Shown: positions 1-9,143, numbered from the stretch's first letter. The stretch is DNA of 10,088 nt from Euperipatoides rowelli (GCA_003024985.2 PXIH01S0006677.1); one strand, 5' to 3'. A program made the numbers and translations. The notes: a model not told the origin generated them from the sequence alone.

Positions 1-411
1 ACACCATTTTTTTTTTTTAACATTTGCACAAATTATTGAATATTTTAAGCTATAATTGTTCATATTTTAAAAGCTAAGTATTTATTTGCAGTTTTGTCTA
101 ACTGTCCTCAAATTTAGGGTTAGAATTAGATTTCAAAGACTTGCTTCTTCTAGAATTACATTTTTATTTTATTTTTTACAATATGGAATTGTCTGGTGCA
201 TTGGCAATAACTTATCTAATACTGGTATAACTATTAATATTGTGTGTTTAGTCGCAAATGAATAGGCATACTTGATATAAATGAAAGTGAATTTTATACT
301 TATGGATGAATATAATGTGGCAATTTTAATGGCATTTTCTTTAAATCTCTGAAGTTGTCGATTTCAAATAATTTATTTAAGGTTTATTAAAAATGCAGTA
401 ACTTTGTATTT

Positions 412-505
412 GTATCTATAAAATGGAAACTTATGAAGGGGGAACCGGGATAGACACATGGGTCTATCCCGGTTCCTACTTCATAAGTTTCCATTTTATA
501 GATAC
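412..505. repeat. 94-bp near-perfect foldback (hairpin or MITE-like)
   Basis: The arms 412-455 and 462-505 are 44 nt each and reverse-complementary except at two adjacent positions, around the GGGGG run of the left arm near 440. Only 6 nt (456-461) separate them. The outer ends read GTATC...GATAC and the inner ends GAC...GTC. No convincing target-site duplication flanks the arms. The arms are GC-richer than the surroundings, notably the segment around GGAACCGGGATAGAC. It could be a foldback or MITE-type element, a solo snap-back duplication, or a small-RNA precursor. The apparent minus-strand ORF across it is an artefact of the palindrome. Confidence 0.85.
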
Positions 506-1037
506 CCCAAGATTTTATTTTTGGGTGTGAGTGGAGGATGAGGTAAATTTGTAAATTGCAGCTAATGAAATTTTTTTTACAAAATTGCAAAATTAAAAAA
601 ATAAAAATGTCTGTTGTTTAACATAATACTTTTTAAAAATAATAAGAAATTGTATTTCAAAAATTAAATATCCTTAAAGTAAGGACTTAATCAAAATAAA
701 CAGTATATGAAAATACATTGTTGCATTGATTTTGTATGATTTTTTTTCCCCCAAGAGTAAAGGAATTGATAAAATGTGTCATCATTTATATGATTCCTGA
801 CTTAAAATGACATCACTTAAGACACTAACATCAGTGGTTTAGGTTGCTAATGTGTATGCACTAGCAATAACCTTAGCTTAATTTTTAGGGTGTAACAATA
901 GCATCCAATATATTAAACTGCTCCAAACATAAAAATGTGTACATTTTGAAAAATTTCTAAAGCAAAATTTACAGGAGTTTCCCTTAACCCTATCCCCTTA
1001 TCCTTAAGCAGAAAAACAAACTGATGTATTTTTTGAT

Positions 1038-1167
1038 CTGTAGCTGAAAAGTAGCTAAGCTACATTTATCAAAGTAGCCAGCTACTTTTGTTTTAAATTA
1101 GCTAAGCTACTATTTTTTAAGAAGTAGCTGTAGCTGTAGAATGATACTTTTATAAAGTAGTTTACCT
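1038..1167 (-). mobile_element. hAT-like DNA transposon subterminal remnant
   Basis: This is a dense cluster of GTAGCT and its complement AGCTAC: near 1040, 1051, 1058, 1080, 1105, 1124 and 1130. It includes short inverted pairs such as AAAGTAGC-CA-GCTACTTT (1071-1088) and GTAGCTAAGCTAC (1051-1063). Tandem GTAGCTGTAGCTGTAG occurs at 1124-1139 and AAAGTAGTTTAC at about 1156-1167. From memory, such AGTAGCT/AGCTACTTTT arrays are common in subterminal regions of hAT-family elements of animals, which supports the call, but no transposase, clear terminal inverted repeat or 8-bp duplication is visible. The adjoining 1168-1290 may be more of the same element. The minus orientation is a weak guess. 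Confidence 0.45.
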
Positions 1168-2011
1168 AACATTTGAAAAAAAAAATGCTTTGAGAAGCCC
1201 GACCTTCACCTTAGATGCTCTTTCAGGTACTTATTAATAGCAATATTCATGTCCATAGCAGGATTTTCTATTGCAATGAAAGCTAATCTAGTAGACAAGG
1301 TGCTATATTTCTCTTTTTCCAATGTTTCTGATTAGTATTAAATATTACTTATATTTATGTGTTCTGAACATCTTTTTCCTCAAGCATAAAGGTTTTTAAA
1401 TTATATTTTGGAAGGCTTGTGGCAAGGGATATCATATATTAGTTGATTAAATATTTATTTTATTGATTCATTTGACCATATCAGTAAATTAGTAAAATAG
1501 AGACGAACTAAGTATGATAGATCCAAAGTTATCAATGAAGTTTCTACCTCTGGGATTTGGGAAGCTAGCTCTTGATTGCATATATTATGTTGTTTGATGA
1601 CAATGGTGTTTGTTTATTACTACAACCAATGATGATTGTCTTTTTCTCCAGAAACCTTTCTCTTTTTAAAGTTTAAGATATTATGAAAGTATAAATGGGC
1701 TAGAACGATGCAGTAGCCTAACCATAATACAAGAACTACTTGTTTATTTTAACTTTAATAATAATAAACGCTAATTTGCAATTTCAATCCTTACATGTAC
1801 ATTTATGCATTAACTTATTTAATTTTAATAATCCAAAGTATATTGCAAAAAGTTACAGTAGATTACTTAAATTTCTTGTAGACTAACCAACACATATTAT
1901 TTAAATTCTAGGCCTGAAAGCTTATATCTTTTATAGTTGTTAATATTCAATTTACAAAATATCTTCATATACGGTACTGTATTTTACTACCATCTAATGA
2001 TTAAATTTTAA

Positions 2012-2270
2012 TTTTTTTTTATTTAAAATATAACACATAATTTTATATACATTACAAAAGTTAAAAAAAAGAAAAAATATCTGCAGACTTTTAACAGATA
2101 TTATACCATACACACCCATAACCCATTTCACCAATCACATAAGTACAAACAAAACAATTATGATTATCTTCTTCTTTTCTCTCCTTCTCCCCCCTCCCTT
2201 TTTTTTCCCCCTTTTCCTAAAACACAACACTAGAATCCCAGATCCTACCCATTGTCTCATCTGAGAACAC
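2012..2270 (-). mobile_element. Minus-strand non-LTR retrotransposon 3' end, 5'-truncated
   Basis: Read on the minus strand, the segment ends in TTATATTTTAAATAAAAAAAAA, a polyadenylated retrotransposon-like 3' terminus whose poly(A) appears as T at 2012-2020. Similar 11-bp words flank it: TTAAATTTTAA at 2001-2011 and TCAAATTTTAA at 2271-2281, one mismatch, consistent with a target-site duplication. Inside, about 2098-2235 is almost free of G on the plus strand, unlike its surroundings, so the insert has a different origin. No tRNA-like promoter boxes are visible, which favours a 5'-truncated LINE over a SINE. No reverse transcriptase is present. The duplication is AT-rich and could be chance. 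Confidence 0.4.
2167..2218 (+). repeat. Uninterrupted 52-nt polypyrimidine tract
   Basis: Every base from 2167 to 2218 is C or T, mixing CTT repeats, C runs and T runs; the complementary strand is all purine. It lies inside the minus-strand retrotransposon-like insert. Such polypurine/polypyrimidine tracts can adopt triplex structures, but it is also simple low-complexity sequence and no function is implied. Confidence 0.9.
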
Positions 2271-2692
2271 TCAAATTTTAAATTGTTTTTTTTAAAAAGC
2301 ATTTCATGCTTACAATGTTATATACTGTTGATGTTCAATAAAATGACATCACCAATGTAACAGTCATGTTTGCTTGACTTAATAGAAGTTGAGATGTGTT
2401 CAAAAAGTTTTTTGTCCTCATTATTGTCTTTGTAAAGAACAAAAATTATATTTTCTTTATATGTGATCTTCAACTATACCCAATTACCCATACATTAAAA
2501 AATGTTGATTTGTATTGCAAATTTTGAAATGAATGAATTCCTAAACTACAGTAGCTTATAATTTGATTATAATTTTCAAAATAATTGAAATCCATTGTTA
2601 AAATGTGTATTATCCTGAAAAGAAATATTATGTGCCTTAGCCATAAAAATAATAAGCCATTTTGAATACATTTTAAAAATTTGAAGAAAATA

Positions 2693-2712
2693 TTTCTTTT
2701 TTTCCTATTTAG
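2693..2712 (+). promoter_or_regulatory. 3' splice acceptor of the terminal exon
   Basis: A run rich in T and C (TTTCTTTTTTTCCTATTTAG, ending 2712) forms a polypyrimidine tract directly followed by an AG. It is the best acceptor seen in the left part of the window, and the boundary coincides with a sharp rise in GC content and loss of homopolymer runs. Confidence 0.6.
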
Positions 2713-2805
2713 AATAAGTCAGATGCAAGTGAGAACATGCACAGCTCCTCTCACAGCTCCTCTCGGATATCTTCACCAGCACTCGGCAGTCATAGACGAC
2801 GTTAG
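2713..2805 (+). CDS. Terminal coding exon, Ser-rich C-terminus, unknown gene
   Basis: If the acceptor at 2711-2712 is used in phase 0, 30 codons follow and end at TAG (2803-2805). The encoded tail is hydrophilic and Ser-rich, with HSSSHSSSRISSP followed by a basic GSHRRR end, typical of a disordered C-terminus carrying phosphorylation sites. I do not recognise the protein family. A 12-bp unit is perfectly duplicated in tandem (2740-2751 and 2752-2763), giving HSSS twice. The +1 frame is also open, to a TAG at 2825-2827, and would end in DDVSEELLAA; the third frame stops at once. Frame choice therefore rests on composition only, and the true phase depends on the upstream exon outside the window. 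GC content is clearly above the flanks. A decayed exon or chance open segment remains possible. Confidence 0.5.
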   Translation, partial: NKSDASENMHSSSHSSSRISSPALGSHRRR

Positions 2806-4619
2806 TGAAGAGCTACTAGCAGCTTAGGATTTTTTTTTTTTTTTTTTTGAAAGATACTATTTTACCTATTGCCACCATTATTTGTGGACACAAGAAAATG
2901 GACTGATGTGCTCATTTTATCTAAAGGACATATTTATGTCTAGCTGGTTAAAAATTAAAAATGTTTTTGTGCAGAATAATTGGATTTCAATATTTGTATT
3001 ACTTCATCAGAAAAGGGGACGTATTACATTATTTATTAATACAATGAAATACAGACATGTTTAACTAATTATTTATATGAATTGCTTTTGTTTTTTAAAG
3101 CATTTATTATGTTCAAGATAGATGAAATGTCTTTTTTTTTATCTTTTGCTTTAAGATTATATACTGAACAATACATTTTTTTACATATGACAATATTTAG
3201 AGTTTATTTTAATATTTAATTTTCTTCTGATCTTATTCATTTTTAACATGAAATAATTTTTGCAAATATTGTATTTATTTACTTCTGTAATGCTGAACAG
3301 ATTAATATACTCTCATATGTGTATACTGATATATGGACCATAGAAAACTTCTGTAGACTCTTGATTACTGTAACTAAGATCTGAATGTTCCTCTTATCGA
3401 GATATGAGATAAAACTCGTTGCTTTGAAAAATTGTGAATATTCTTATAAAAAGATATCAAGAGTCTATTATTTTGTTGCAATTGTTGACTGAAAATGCCA
3501 CACTTGCTTGTCATAAAATGGCAGTGTTTATTGCAGGTGATTGTTGCATTTATTTATTTATTTTTTTAAACGTTACTATTGTACAATAGTGTATTTATCT
3601 TTTCATCTGTCTTGTAATTAGAATGCTTTGTAGTTTGTTTGTTTTTATTATTTTTTTTTTTTTGTAAAATGATCATTTTATTTTTATGATATTGACATTT
3701 TTTTTTTTTTAGTAAACCTACATCTTGGTCATGATTAATATTTTATTAATCTTTGAATACAGTAATGAATAGTTAGTTAATTTATTCAAGTATATAAAAA
3801 AATAGTTAAATAATTTATTTTACTATTAAAGTTAAATAGAAATAAAAAAGTGTTAATTTTAACATCAAATCACAATGTAAACTTCTTTTTTTTTTTTTTA
3901 GTGGTTTGCTTTTATAATATTTACATTACTGTAGTGTGAAGTATTAACCTTTAGATTAAAATTTTATAATTAACTCTGAATTTAAACACAATATTAAGGG
4001 AATTAATTGTGAATCGGCATATCTGATATCACAATGTTGTTTCTCTTGCTATTGCAGGGTTTATATTTTCTGTCACCCTGTTTAAATTTAGATGCTAAAT
4101 CTTATTTTTGTGTATGCATCTGAATCTCTTATTTTCTTCCTTCCTTTGTTATTGTTGTCATATATTTAGAGTTTATTTGTTGCCAATCGAATGTAGCTTT
4201 TGTCTAATTTAAAAATTGTAACAAATAGGCCATGCAAAGTTAACATTTTTAATCTGTGATAGTTTTCTGTTTATTGATCAGTATTCAATTGGAGGTGAAA
4301 CTAACTACTTTCTTTAATATTACATTATTTTAAAAATATGTTCTAAGTAACCAATGCACTATAACTTTTTTAGAAAAAATAGAGTTAATGTAATATTAAG
4401 GAAATCTTATTCTATAAAGTGGGGATTTGTAATGCATAAATGACAAGGATATGTGGTTAATCGGTTTATAAAGCCACAGTTAATTTGATTGTTCTTTTTT
4501 TCAAGATATCTAAAAAAATTGTATTTGTTTAAAATTAAGCTTTTTTAAAAAAAAAATAAGATAATTGTCCTTCGACAGTCCTATTGTTTAATTCTAGGCT
4601 ATATTTTTATTTTTTAATA

Positions 4620-4642
4620 AATTTCCTCTCAGAGAGGAAATT
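4620..4642. repeat. 23-nt perfect inverted repeat
   Basis: The arms AATTTCCTCTC (4620-4630) and GAGAGGAAATT (4632-4642) are perfectly complementary around the single base 4631. It could form a small cruciform, or be a dyad binding site in DNA or a hairpin with a reduced stem in RNA. No neighbouring promoter-like feature explains it. Confidence 0.8.
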
Positions 4643-4883
4643 AATACATAACATTTATTATTCAGAATATATTTACAAAATCAAGCATATTACATTTTTT
4701 GTTGTTACAATACATACAAAATACATCTGTTTTAAAATGACAGAAAAACATCTAGGGCAATTCTAGACTATTTTAATACAGAGATTTTACATTTATTATG
4801 AAATTAGGGAACAAAATGGAAAACTGTTAAAGGTTGTTTCGCAAAATGATATTTTGTAGCTATTTAGATCTTGTAATCAAAAG

Positions 4884-5119
4884 CGGTTTAATTTTTTAAT
4901 AAAAATTTATTTTAATTATAAATTTTTATATAAAAAAACCCCACGGGTTTTTCTTAATTTATTAACTATTTACAAACTGAATAATCATTGAAAAAAATCT
5001 TCTTATACAACGTCCGAAGAGGGATCTCCCCGGGTTCGAACCAGCAATCAGCTTGGTTGCTGGAGCGTCGAGTCAGATTTTACTGACTCGACTAGCCCCG
5101 CAGGGCTCACGGTTTAATT
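4884..5119 (-). mobile_element. Minus-strand tRNA-derived SINE with 10-bp TSD
   Basis: The direct repeats CGGTTTAATT at 4884-4893 and 5110-5119 bracket a GC-contrasting insert of 216 bp. On the minus strand its head (from 5109) carries an RNA polymerase III B-box match, GGTTCGAACCC (plus 5032-5042), and a weaker A-box-like GGCTAGTCGAGTC upstream of it. The 3' half is AT-rich and ends in an A/T tail next to the left duplication. The head is unusually self-complementary: AGCCC/GGGCT (5094-5107), a 10-bp perfect stem GTCGAGTCAG/CTGACTCGAC (5067-5092), and CCAGCAA/TTGCTGG (5041-5063). No functional tRNA cloverleaf can be drawn, so it is not a tRNA gene. The family is not recognised. Confidence 0.7.
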
Positions 5120-5256
5120 CTTATCAGAACTGTAAGTAGACTGAAGTTGTTGTATCGCTTTCGATAAGACTCAATAGCAAGATCATTCATTACAATTGTA
5201 TTTATAAGTATTCTGTACAAGGGCCATCATTCAGTCTCTGAAAGGTGCTGTGGGAG

Positions 5257-5305
5257 CCCAATTATCCTATTGGGTAGCTTTGTAAAAGGGATATTGTGAA
5301 TATCC
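5257..5305. repeat. Two adjacent small perfect hairpins
   Basis: CCCAAT/ATTGGG (5257-5262 and 5269-5274, 6-nt loop) is followed 14 nt later by GGATATT/AATATCC (5289-5295 and 5299-5305, 3-nt loop). Both stems are perfect and lie in one of the less AT-rich parts of the noncoding stretch (about 5120-5480). They could be structured UTR elements. Stems of 6-7 bp do arise by chance, so no function is claimed. The minus-strand open stretch at 5227-5484 that overlaps them shows no recognisable domain and is not called as a gene. Confidence 0.4.
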
Positions 5306-6426
5306 AGATTATAAACATAGCCATATTTGACAAATTTTTTATGACTGAAGAAAAATGACATAGTAGTAATTACAACATATCCTGGTTGATATGCGTCTGT
5401 TTTTTTTTTTTTATATATTTTTCTTAAATATTTACTACAAGTTCCTTTATCAGTACTAGAATATTTTCCAGCACAGAGTGCCACTATATAAACACTTTAT
5501 AATGTTTGAGTGAAAATACCACTTTATTGACTTTTGCTTCCTTGTTTTAAATTTGTATGTTGTGAAGCGGTTGATTGTGTAAATTATCAAGGTGACTAAG
5601 GAATGTTATATTTCAGCTGGTTAAAATGGGACCTCTGGTTAGGAGTTTCATTTCCTATAGATTTTCTCCAGTACGGTACTTGAAGGATTCTGCTGACACT
5701 CTGATATTGTTGAATCATTTTTTTTATTGTAAAAAAAAAAAAAATGGTTAAAACTTTCATTTAAAAACTTTAATATATTTTCAATATTATAATGTATAAA
5801 ACAATTTCAAGTTTTAAAATTATATCTCTAAATCTTTGTGTATCTTAAATGAAATGAAATTTTGCATGGCCTTTGATATCATTTTTATTGTATTGTAAAC
5901 CAAAAGCTTTTTTTTTTCCCCCTTTATTGTTGTTTTATTCCTCAGCGCTTCACATGTTTATTATCATGAAGCAGCTATTTATTTACAATTTTAAATGCAG
6001 TAAATACGGTATATTTGTATACACACAATCAATTTATAAAATTCTTCTCTCCAAAAGTCATAACTACTACTTTTACATTAACTGGTTAAGATTTCAGTAT
6101 TTTTATTAGAAGAAACAAATTTCTTTAAAAAAAAAATGAAAATTATATATTTAAAAAAAATAATACAGTATACAATACATATTCTCACCATTTTATGAAA
6201 CTGTTGTTTTTAAATTATTTACTATTAAACTATAAAACTAAGAAATTGTTTTTATTTAGTTTATGAGAGGGTTTTATTTTGTAGATTTTTAAAATTTTAT
6301 TTTGAGAAGAATCGAAAGCAATCTATTTATAAGTTCTATACAAATCTATTAGTACTTTTTTTTAAATATTTGTAACAAAATTAATAAGAAAATGTTTGAC
6401 TAAAATATTTCAAACATTATACACAA

Positions 6427-6703
6427 GCAGTATATATTTTAAATTGTATACTAAATGTATATTTATGCACTTGTGCAATATATATACATATACACGATAT
6501 ATTTATATATATATACTATAAATAGTATATGTACTGTATACACACACACTGTAAATACATATCTTTACAAATATACATATATATATTTACCTGTATATAC
6601 AGTATATAGCCTATACAATGTATATTTTATATTGTGTATGTACAGTATATATACTGTATACAGTAATACTGTATTTACACAGTATCTGTGTATACTGTGA
6701 ATG
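6427..6703. repeat. TA-rich palindromic repeat block (TATA/TACAGTA motifs)
   Basis: About 280 bp are made almost entirely of TATA, ATGTA, TACAGTA and ACTGTA words, with a short CACACACA run near 6541. Perfect dyads are embedded: TACAGTATATATACTGTA (6641-6658), ATATACTAT-AA-ATAGTATAT (6511-6530) and CAGTA-A-TACTG (6661-6671). The open frames here encode only Tyr/Ile-rich low-complexity peptide and are by-products of the repeat. It reads as a degenerate, expanded TA-type microsatellite with cruciform potential. Confidence 0.75.
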
Positions 6704-6841
6704 TTCTCTATTCCATATTATTTTTAATTTTAAAAAAAACATTCAATTTGAATTTTTTGATAAGACTGGTTCATTTTCTGGAATTTTGTTTGAATGTATA
6801 AATTTATTTTCTTTTGATGTTCATAAATACAGTGGAGTATC

Positions 6842-6847
6842 AATAAA
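6842..6847 (+). promoter_or_regulatory. Possible internal poly(A) signal AATAAA
   Basis: A canonical AATAAA hexamer sits in sequence slightly less AT-rich than the flanks. In DNA this AT-rich such hexamers are expected by chance, so use as a cleavage site is only possible. Confidence 0.15.
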
Positions 6848-7205
6848 ACTGGTGAAATGCAGGCCACCTGTTACTAGACATTTTTAATTTTACATTATTT
6901 GACACTCTATAAATCAATTTAAAGCTATCATATACAACTGTTTTTCAGCCATTAATGGAAATTAATACACAACAAGGACTGTGGCTAAATTTTGTAATTA
7001 TTACAATGCTTCAAAATATTTTATTGCAAGTTAGTTGAAATATTGTGAAAAATCAAATGACGGAATGAAAAACCCAAGCACTAAAGTAACTCAAACAAAA
7101 TATATAATAGTACAAATTTTTAAAATAATGTACAAAAATATATATGAAAAATTAATTCAGTATGGTTCATGACCAAAATTCTATTTTCGATGTAAATGAT
7201 AACAT

Positions 7206-7557
7206 TGAATCCTATTTTTTTTTTTTTTTTTTTAAATTTATTTATTTACACTATATACATAATTATATCACAGACAATCTTCTGTACAGGATACAACATG
7301 TCCGTCATCCGTCTCAAATCCATTTTCCTTTTTCATTACGCCATTAATCCATTTATCTATTAAATTAGACACTATTAATACATTTATAACCTATTAAATT
7401 CCCCGGTGCCTCCAAACGACGAAAGAAAATTCATCAAGTTTTTCGGCACCGGACCTGCCCGGGAATCGAACCTACGACCCCCTTATATGCACAAGCTCCG
7501 GCTGCAGCAGTAACATAAACCGCTGGACCACCGGAGCTGAACCCTATTTTTTTTTTT
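7206..7557 (-). mobile_element. Minus-strand tRNA-derived SINE with about 20-bp TSD
   Basis: Matching direct repeats, TGAATCCTA plus T run (7206 on) and TGAACCCTA plus T run (7538-7557), differ at one base and flank an insert of roughly 312 bp (about 7226-7537). On the minus strand the head at 7537 contains an A box, TGGTCCAGCGGTT (plus 7518-7530), and a consensus B box, GGTTCGATTCC (plus 7462-7472), about 58 nt apart as in tRNA genes. A body follows with an 8-bp inverted pair, GGTGCCG-type arms at 7445-7452 and 7403-7410. An AT-rich tail then ends in TAAATAAATAAATTT and poly(A), seen as 19 T at 7215-7233. The tRNA-like part lacks a proper acceptor stem, so it is a retroposed derivative and not a tRNA gene. 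It is a different family from the insert at 4884-5119. Confidence 0.85.
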
Positions 7558-7959
7558 AATTCATGACTGTTCACATCATTACTATTTATCTTGAAAAGAT
7601 GATTTCTATAAGAAAAAAAAAAATTGTTTCAGAAATTCTAGTCATGTTTTACATTTAGATTTTAAAATGTTTATATAAAAATTATATAAATAGTTACTGC
7701 ATATCAAATTTCACAAATGTACATGTGGGCCATGGTAAAGTTGAAAATGTTTCGCTGTTTTTTTTTTTTCTCTAGATCAGATTTTATAACTTGCAGTACC
7801 ATGACTGTATATTGAATTTACTCCATTAAAAAAAAAAGAACAAGTTTGATTATTTTAATGCTAAATCTTAATGTCATGCCTTCTCCATTGTCTTATTAAT
7901 ACAGTCATTTTTAAAATACAATAGTTTTATGAATTTACTCACACATGACTAGGAATTAG

Positions 7960-7977
7960 TTGGACCATGGTGTCCAA
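7960..7977. repeat. Small hairpin TTGGAC/GTCCAA
   Basis: Perfect 6-bp arms at 7960-7965 and 7972-7977 enclose CATGGT, and a related GTCCAA recurs about 14 nt downstream. This is weak evidence of structure and may be chance. Confidence 0.3.
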
Positions 7978-9113
7978 TTGACCGTCCAATCTGATAATCA
8001 TTCCTTTGGAAATTTCTTACAACAAAGTTAATGTCGATATGATCTGGGAAAATATTTTTTTTTTACACTTGAAATGACTTTTTTTTTTTATTAAAATTTA
8101 AATTGATATACATGTAATTAGGCACCTAGAACCATTATTGTTATATAATGATTTTAAAAATAATTAACTCTTTTTGTCTTTGAGGTGCATAATTACAGAA
8201 TTGTAATATTATGAAGCTTAGAAATCGAATTGTCGTACTAATTGGCTGTTAGGAAAAATATATAGAAACGGTTATACGTAAATTAAGCTCTATAAATTGT
8301 AATTGTGAATAAAATTTATTGCCTTCCATTAAATCTAGGAAAATTTATATTAAAAAAACCCACAGCTTACATTGAAACAAACTCGTTAAAAAAAAAAAAA
8401 GTTGACAAACTGTTTGGAGAAACATTAACTTATTACAGTTTTTATTTCCTTTAAAAAATTTTCTATTTTTAATCTAATCATTCCCTTGTTTCAATCTTGA
8501 AAAAAAATTATTCCACTGTATTTATTTGGTTAGTTCCTAGAATATATTTTTAACCATTTTTCCATAAATTTAAAATATTTCTTTTTAATATTTTAGTAAT
8601 TGTATATTTTGGAGGAAAAAAATAGTTTATTTAAATATTTTATAAATGTTCTTAATATATTTATATTATTCTATGTTTGTTTATATAATTTTTGTTTTGT
8701 TTTTTTATAACAATATAATTTGTCAAACAGTAATATTGTTAAACAAATTTTAAAAACCTTTTCAGATTTAAGATTTATTAAAGTTGACTTTGGTATATGT
8801 CTAAAATTATGATATAAATATAACACAATTTATATACACAGTATATATTTAAAGATGGATTCTTCTTTAAATCTACACTGTACTGCTTGTTTCATTAGAA
8901 ACAACTTTCTTCCAGAAAATGAATTTTGTACTATTTTCAAGATTGTCTTGGAAAAATTAGCATTTTTACTATTGTGTATTCTATGATTATTTTCATTATC
9001 AGTTTCTGTTGTGTTTCTGATCCTCCACCTCTGTGTTTAATTTTGATTAGTGCATGTGATCAGAATGCTTTTGGTGCTGTTTTTAATATCGTTTATCATT
9101 GCTGTAGTCCCTT

Positions 9114-9143
9114 AATAAAATGTTTTCAAATACAACCAATAAA
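9114..9143 (+). terminator. Candidate poly(A) signals (two AATAAA)
   Basis: AATAAA at 9114-9119 and at 9138-9143 lie 24 nt apart at the end of a segment (about 9000-9110) that is richer in GC than most of the region. They are followed by the T-rich sequence TTGTTTATTCCATTTATTC. This is the most convincing 3'-processing arrangement in the window and would suit the end of the plus-strand transcript, but the link to the exon at 2713 is inferred. Confidence 0.4.

Larger units (their letters stand above)
1..2712 (+). other. Probable last intron (3' part) of a plus-strand gene
   Basis: No ORF with coding character is present. The sequence is very AT-rich, with only short open stretches on either strand. 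It ends in a pyrimidine-rich tract followed by TTTAG at 2708-2712, a good animal 3' splice acceptor, and composition then shifts abruptly to a GC-richer, open segment. The 5' donor would lie left of the window, so the intron exceeds 2.7 kb. Three repeat-like inserts are listed separately. I see nothing else recognisable in 1-411, 506-1037, 1290-2000 or 2291-2690. That this is an intron is inference from the acceptor and the exon; intergenic DNA upstream of an unrelated locus cannot be excluded. Confidence 0.5.

Noticed and set aside
387-590. Minus-strand 67-residue open frame
   Set aside because: It spans the foldback and owes its openness to the palindrome; no domain or plausible start context.
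2882-3064. Plus-strand 60-residue open frame after the terminal exon
   Set aside because: Composition is that of the AT-rich flank, no recognisable motif, and it lies in the presumed 3' UTR.
4584-4766. Plus-strand 60-residue open frame rich in Ile, Tyr and Phe
   Set aside because: Residue bias simply reflects AT-rich DNA; it overlaps the perfect dyad at 4620.
5032-5107. Functional tRNA gene
   Set aside because: The B box is good but the cloverleaf stems are absent and a target-site duplication flanks the unit, so it is a SINE.
5227-5484. Minus-strand 85-residue open frame
   Set aside because: Lys-rich low-complexity stretch comes from a T run and no family is recognisable; not enough to call a gene.
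5873-6109. Plus-strand hydrophobic 78-residue open frame
   Set aside because: Phe/Tyr/Ile bias from T-rich sequence mimics a membrane segment; no supporting context.
6455-6887. Tyr/Ile-rich open frames
   Set aside because: Encoded by the TA-rich repeat block and its flank, not by a gene.
7462-7537. Functional tRNA gene
   Set aside because: A and B boxes are well placed, but there is no closing acceptor stem, and the unit has a body, poly(A) tail and duplication as in a SINE.
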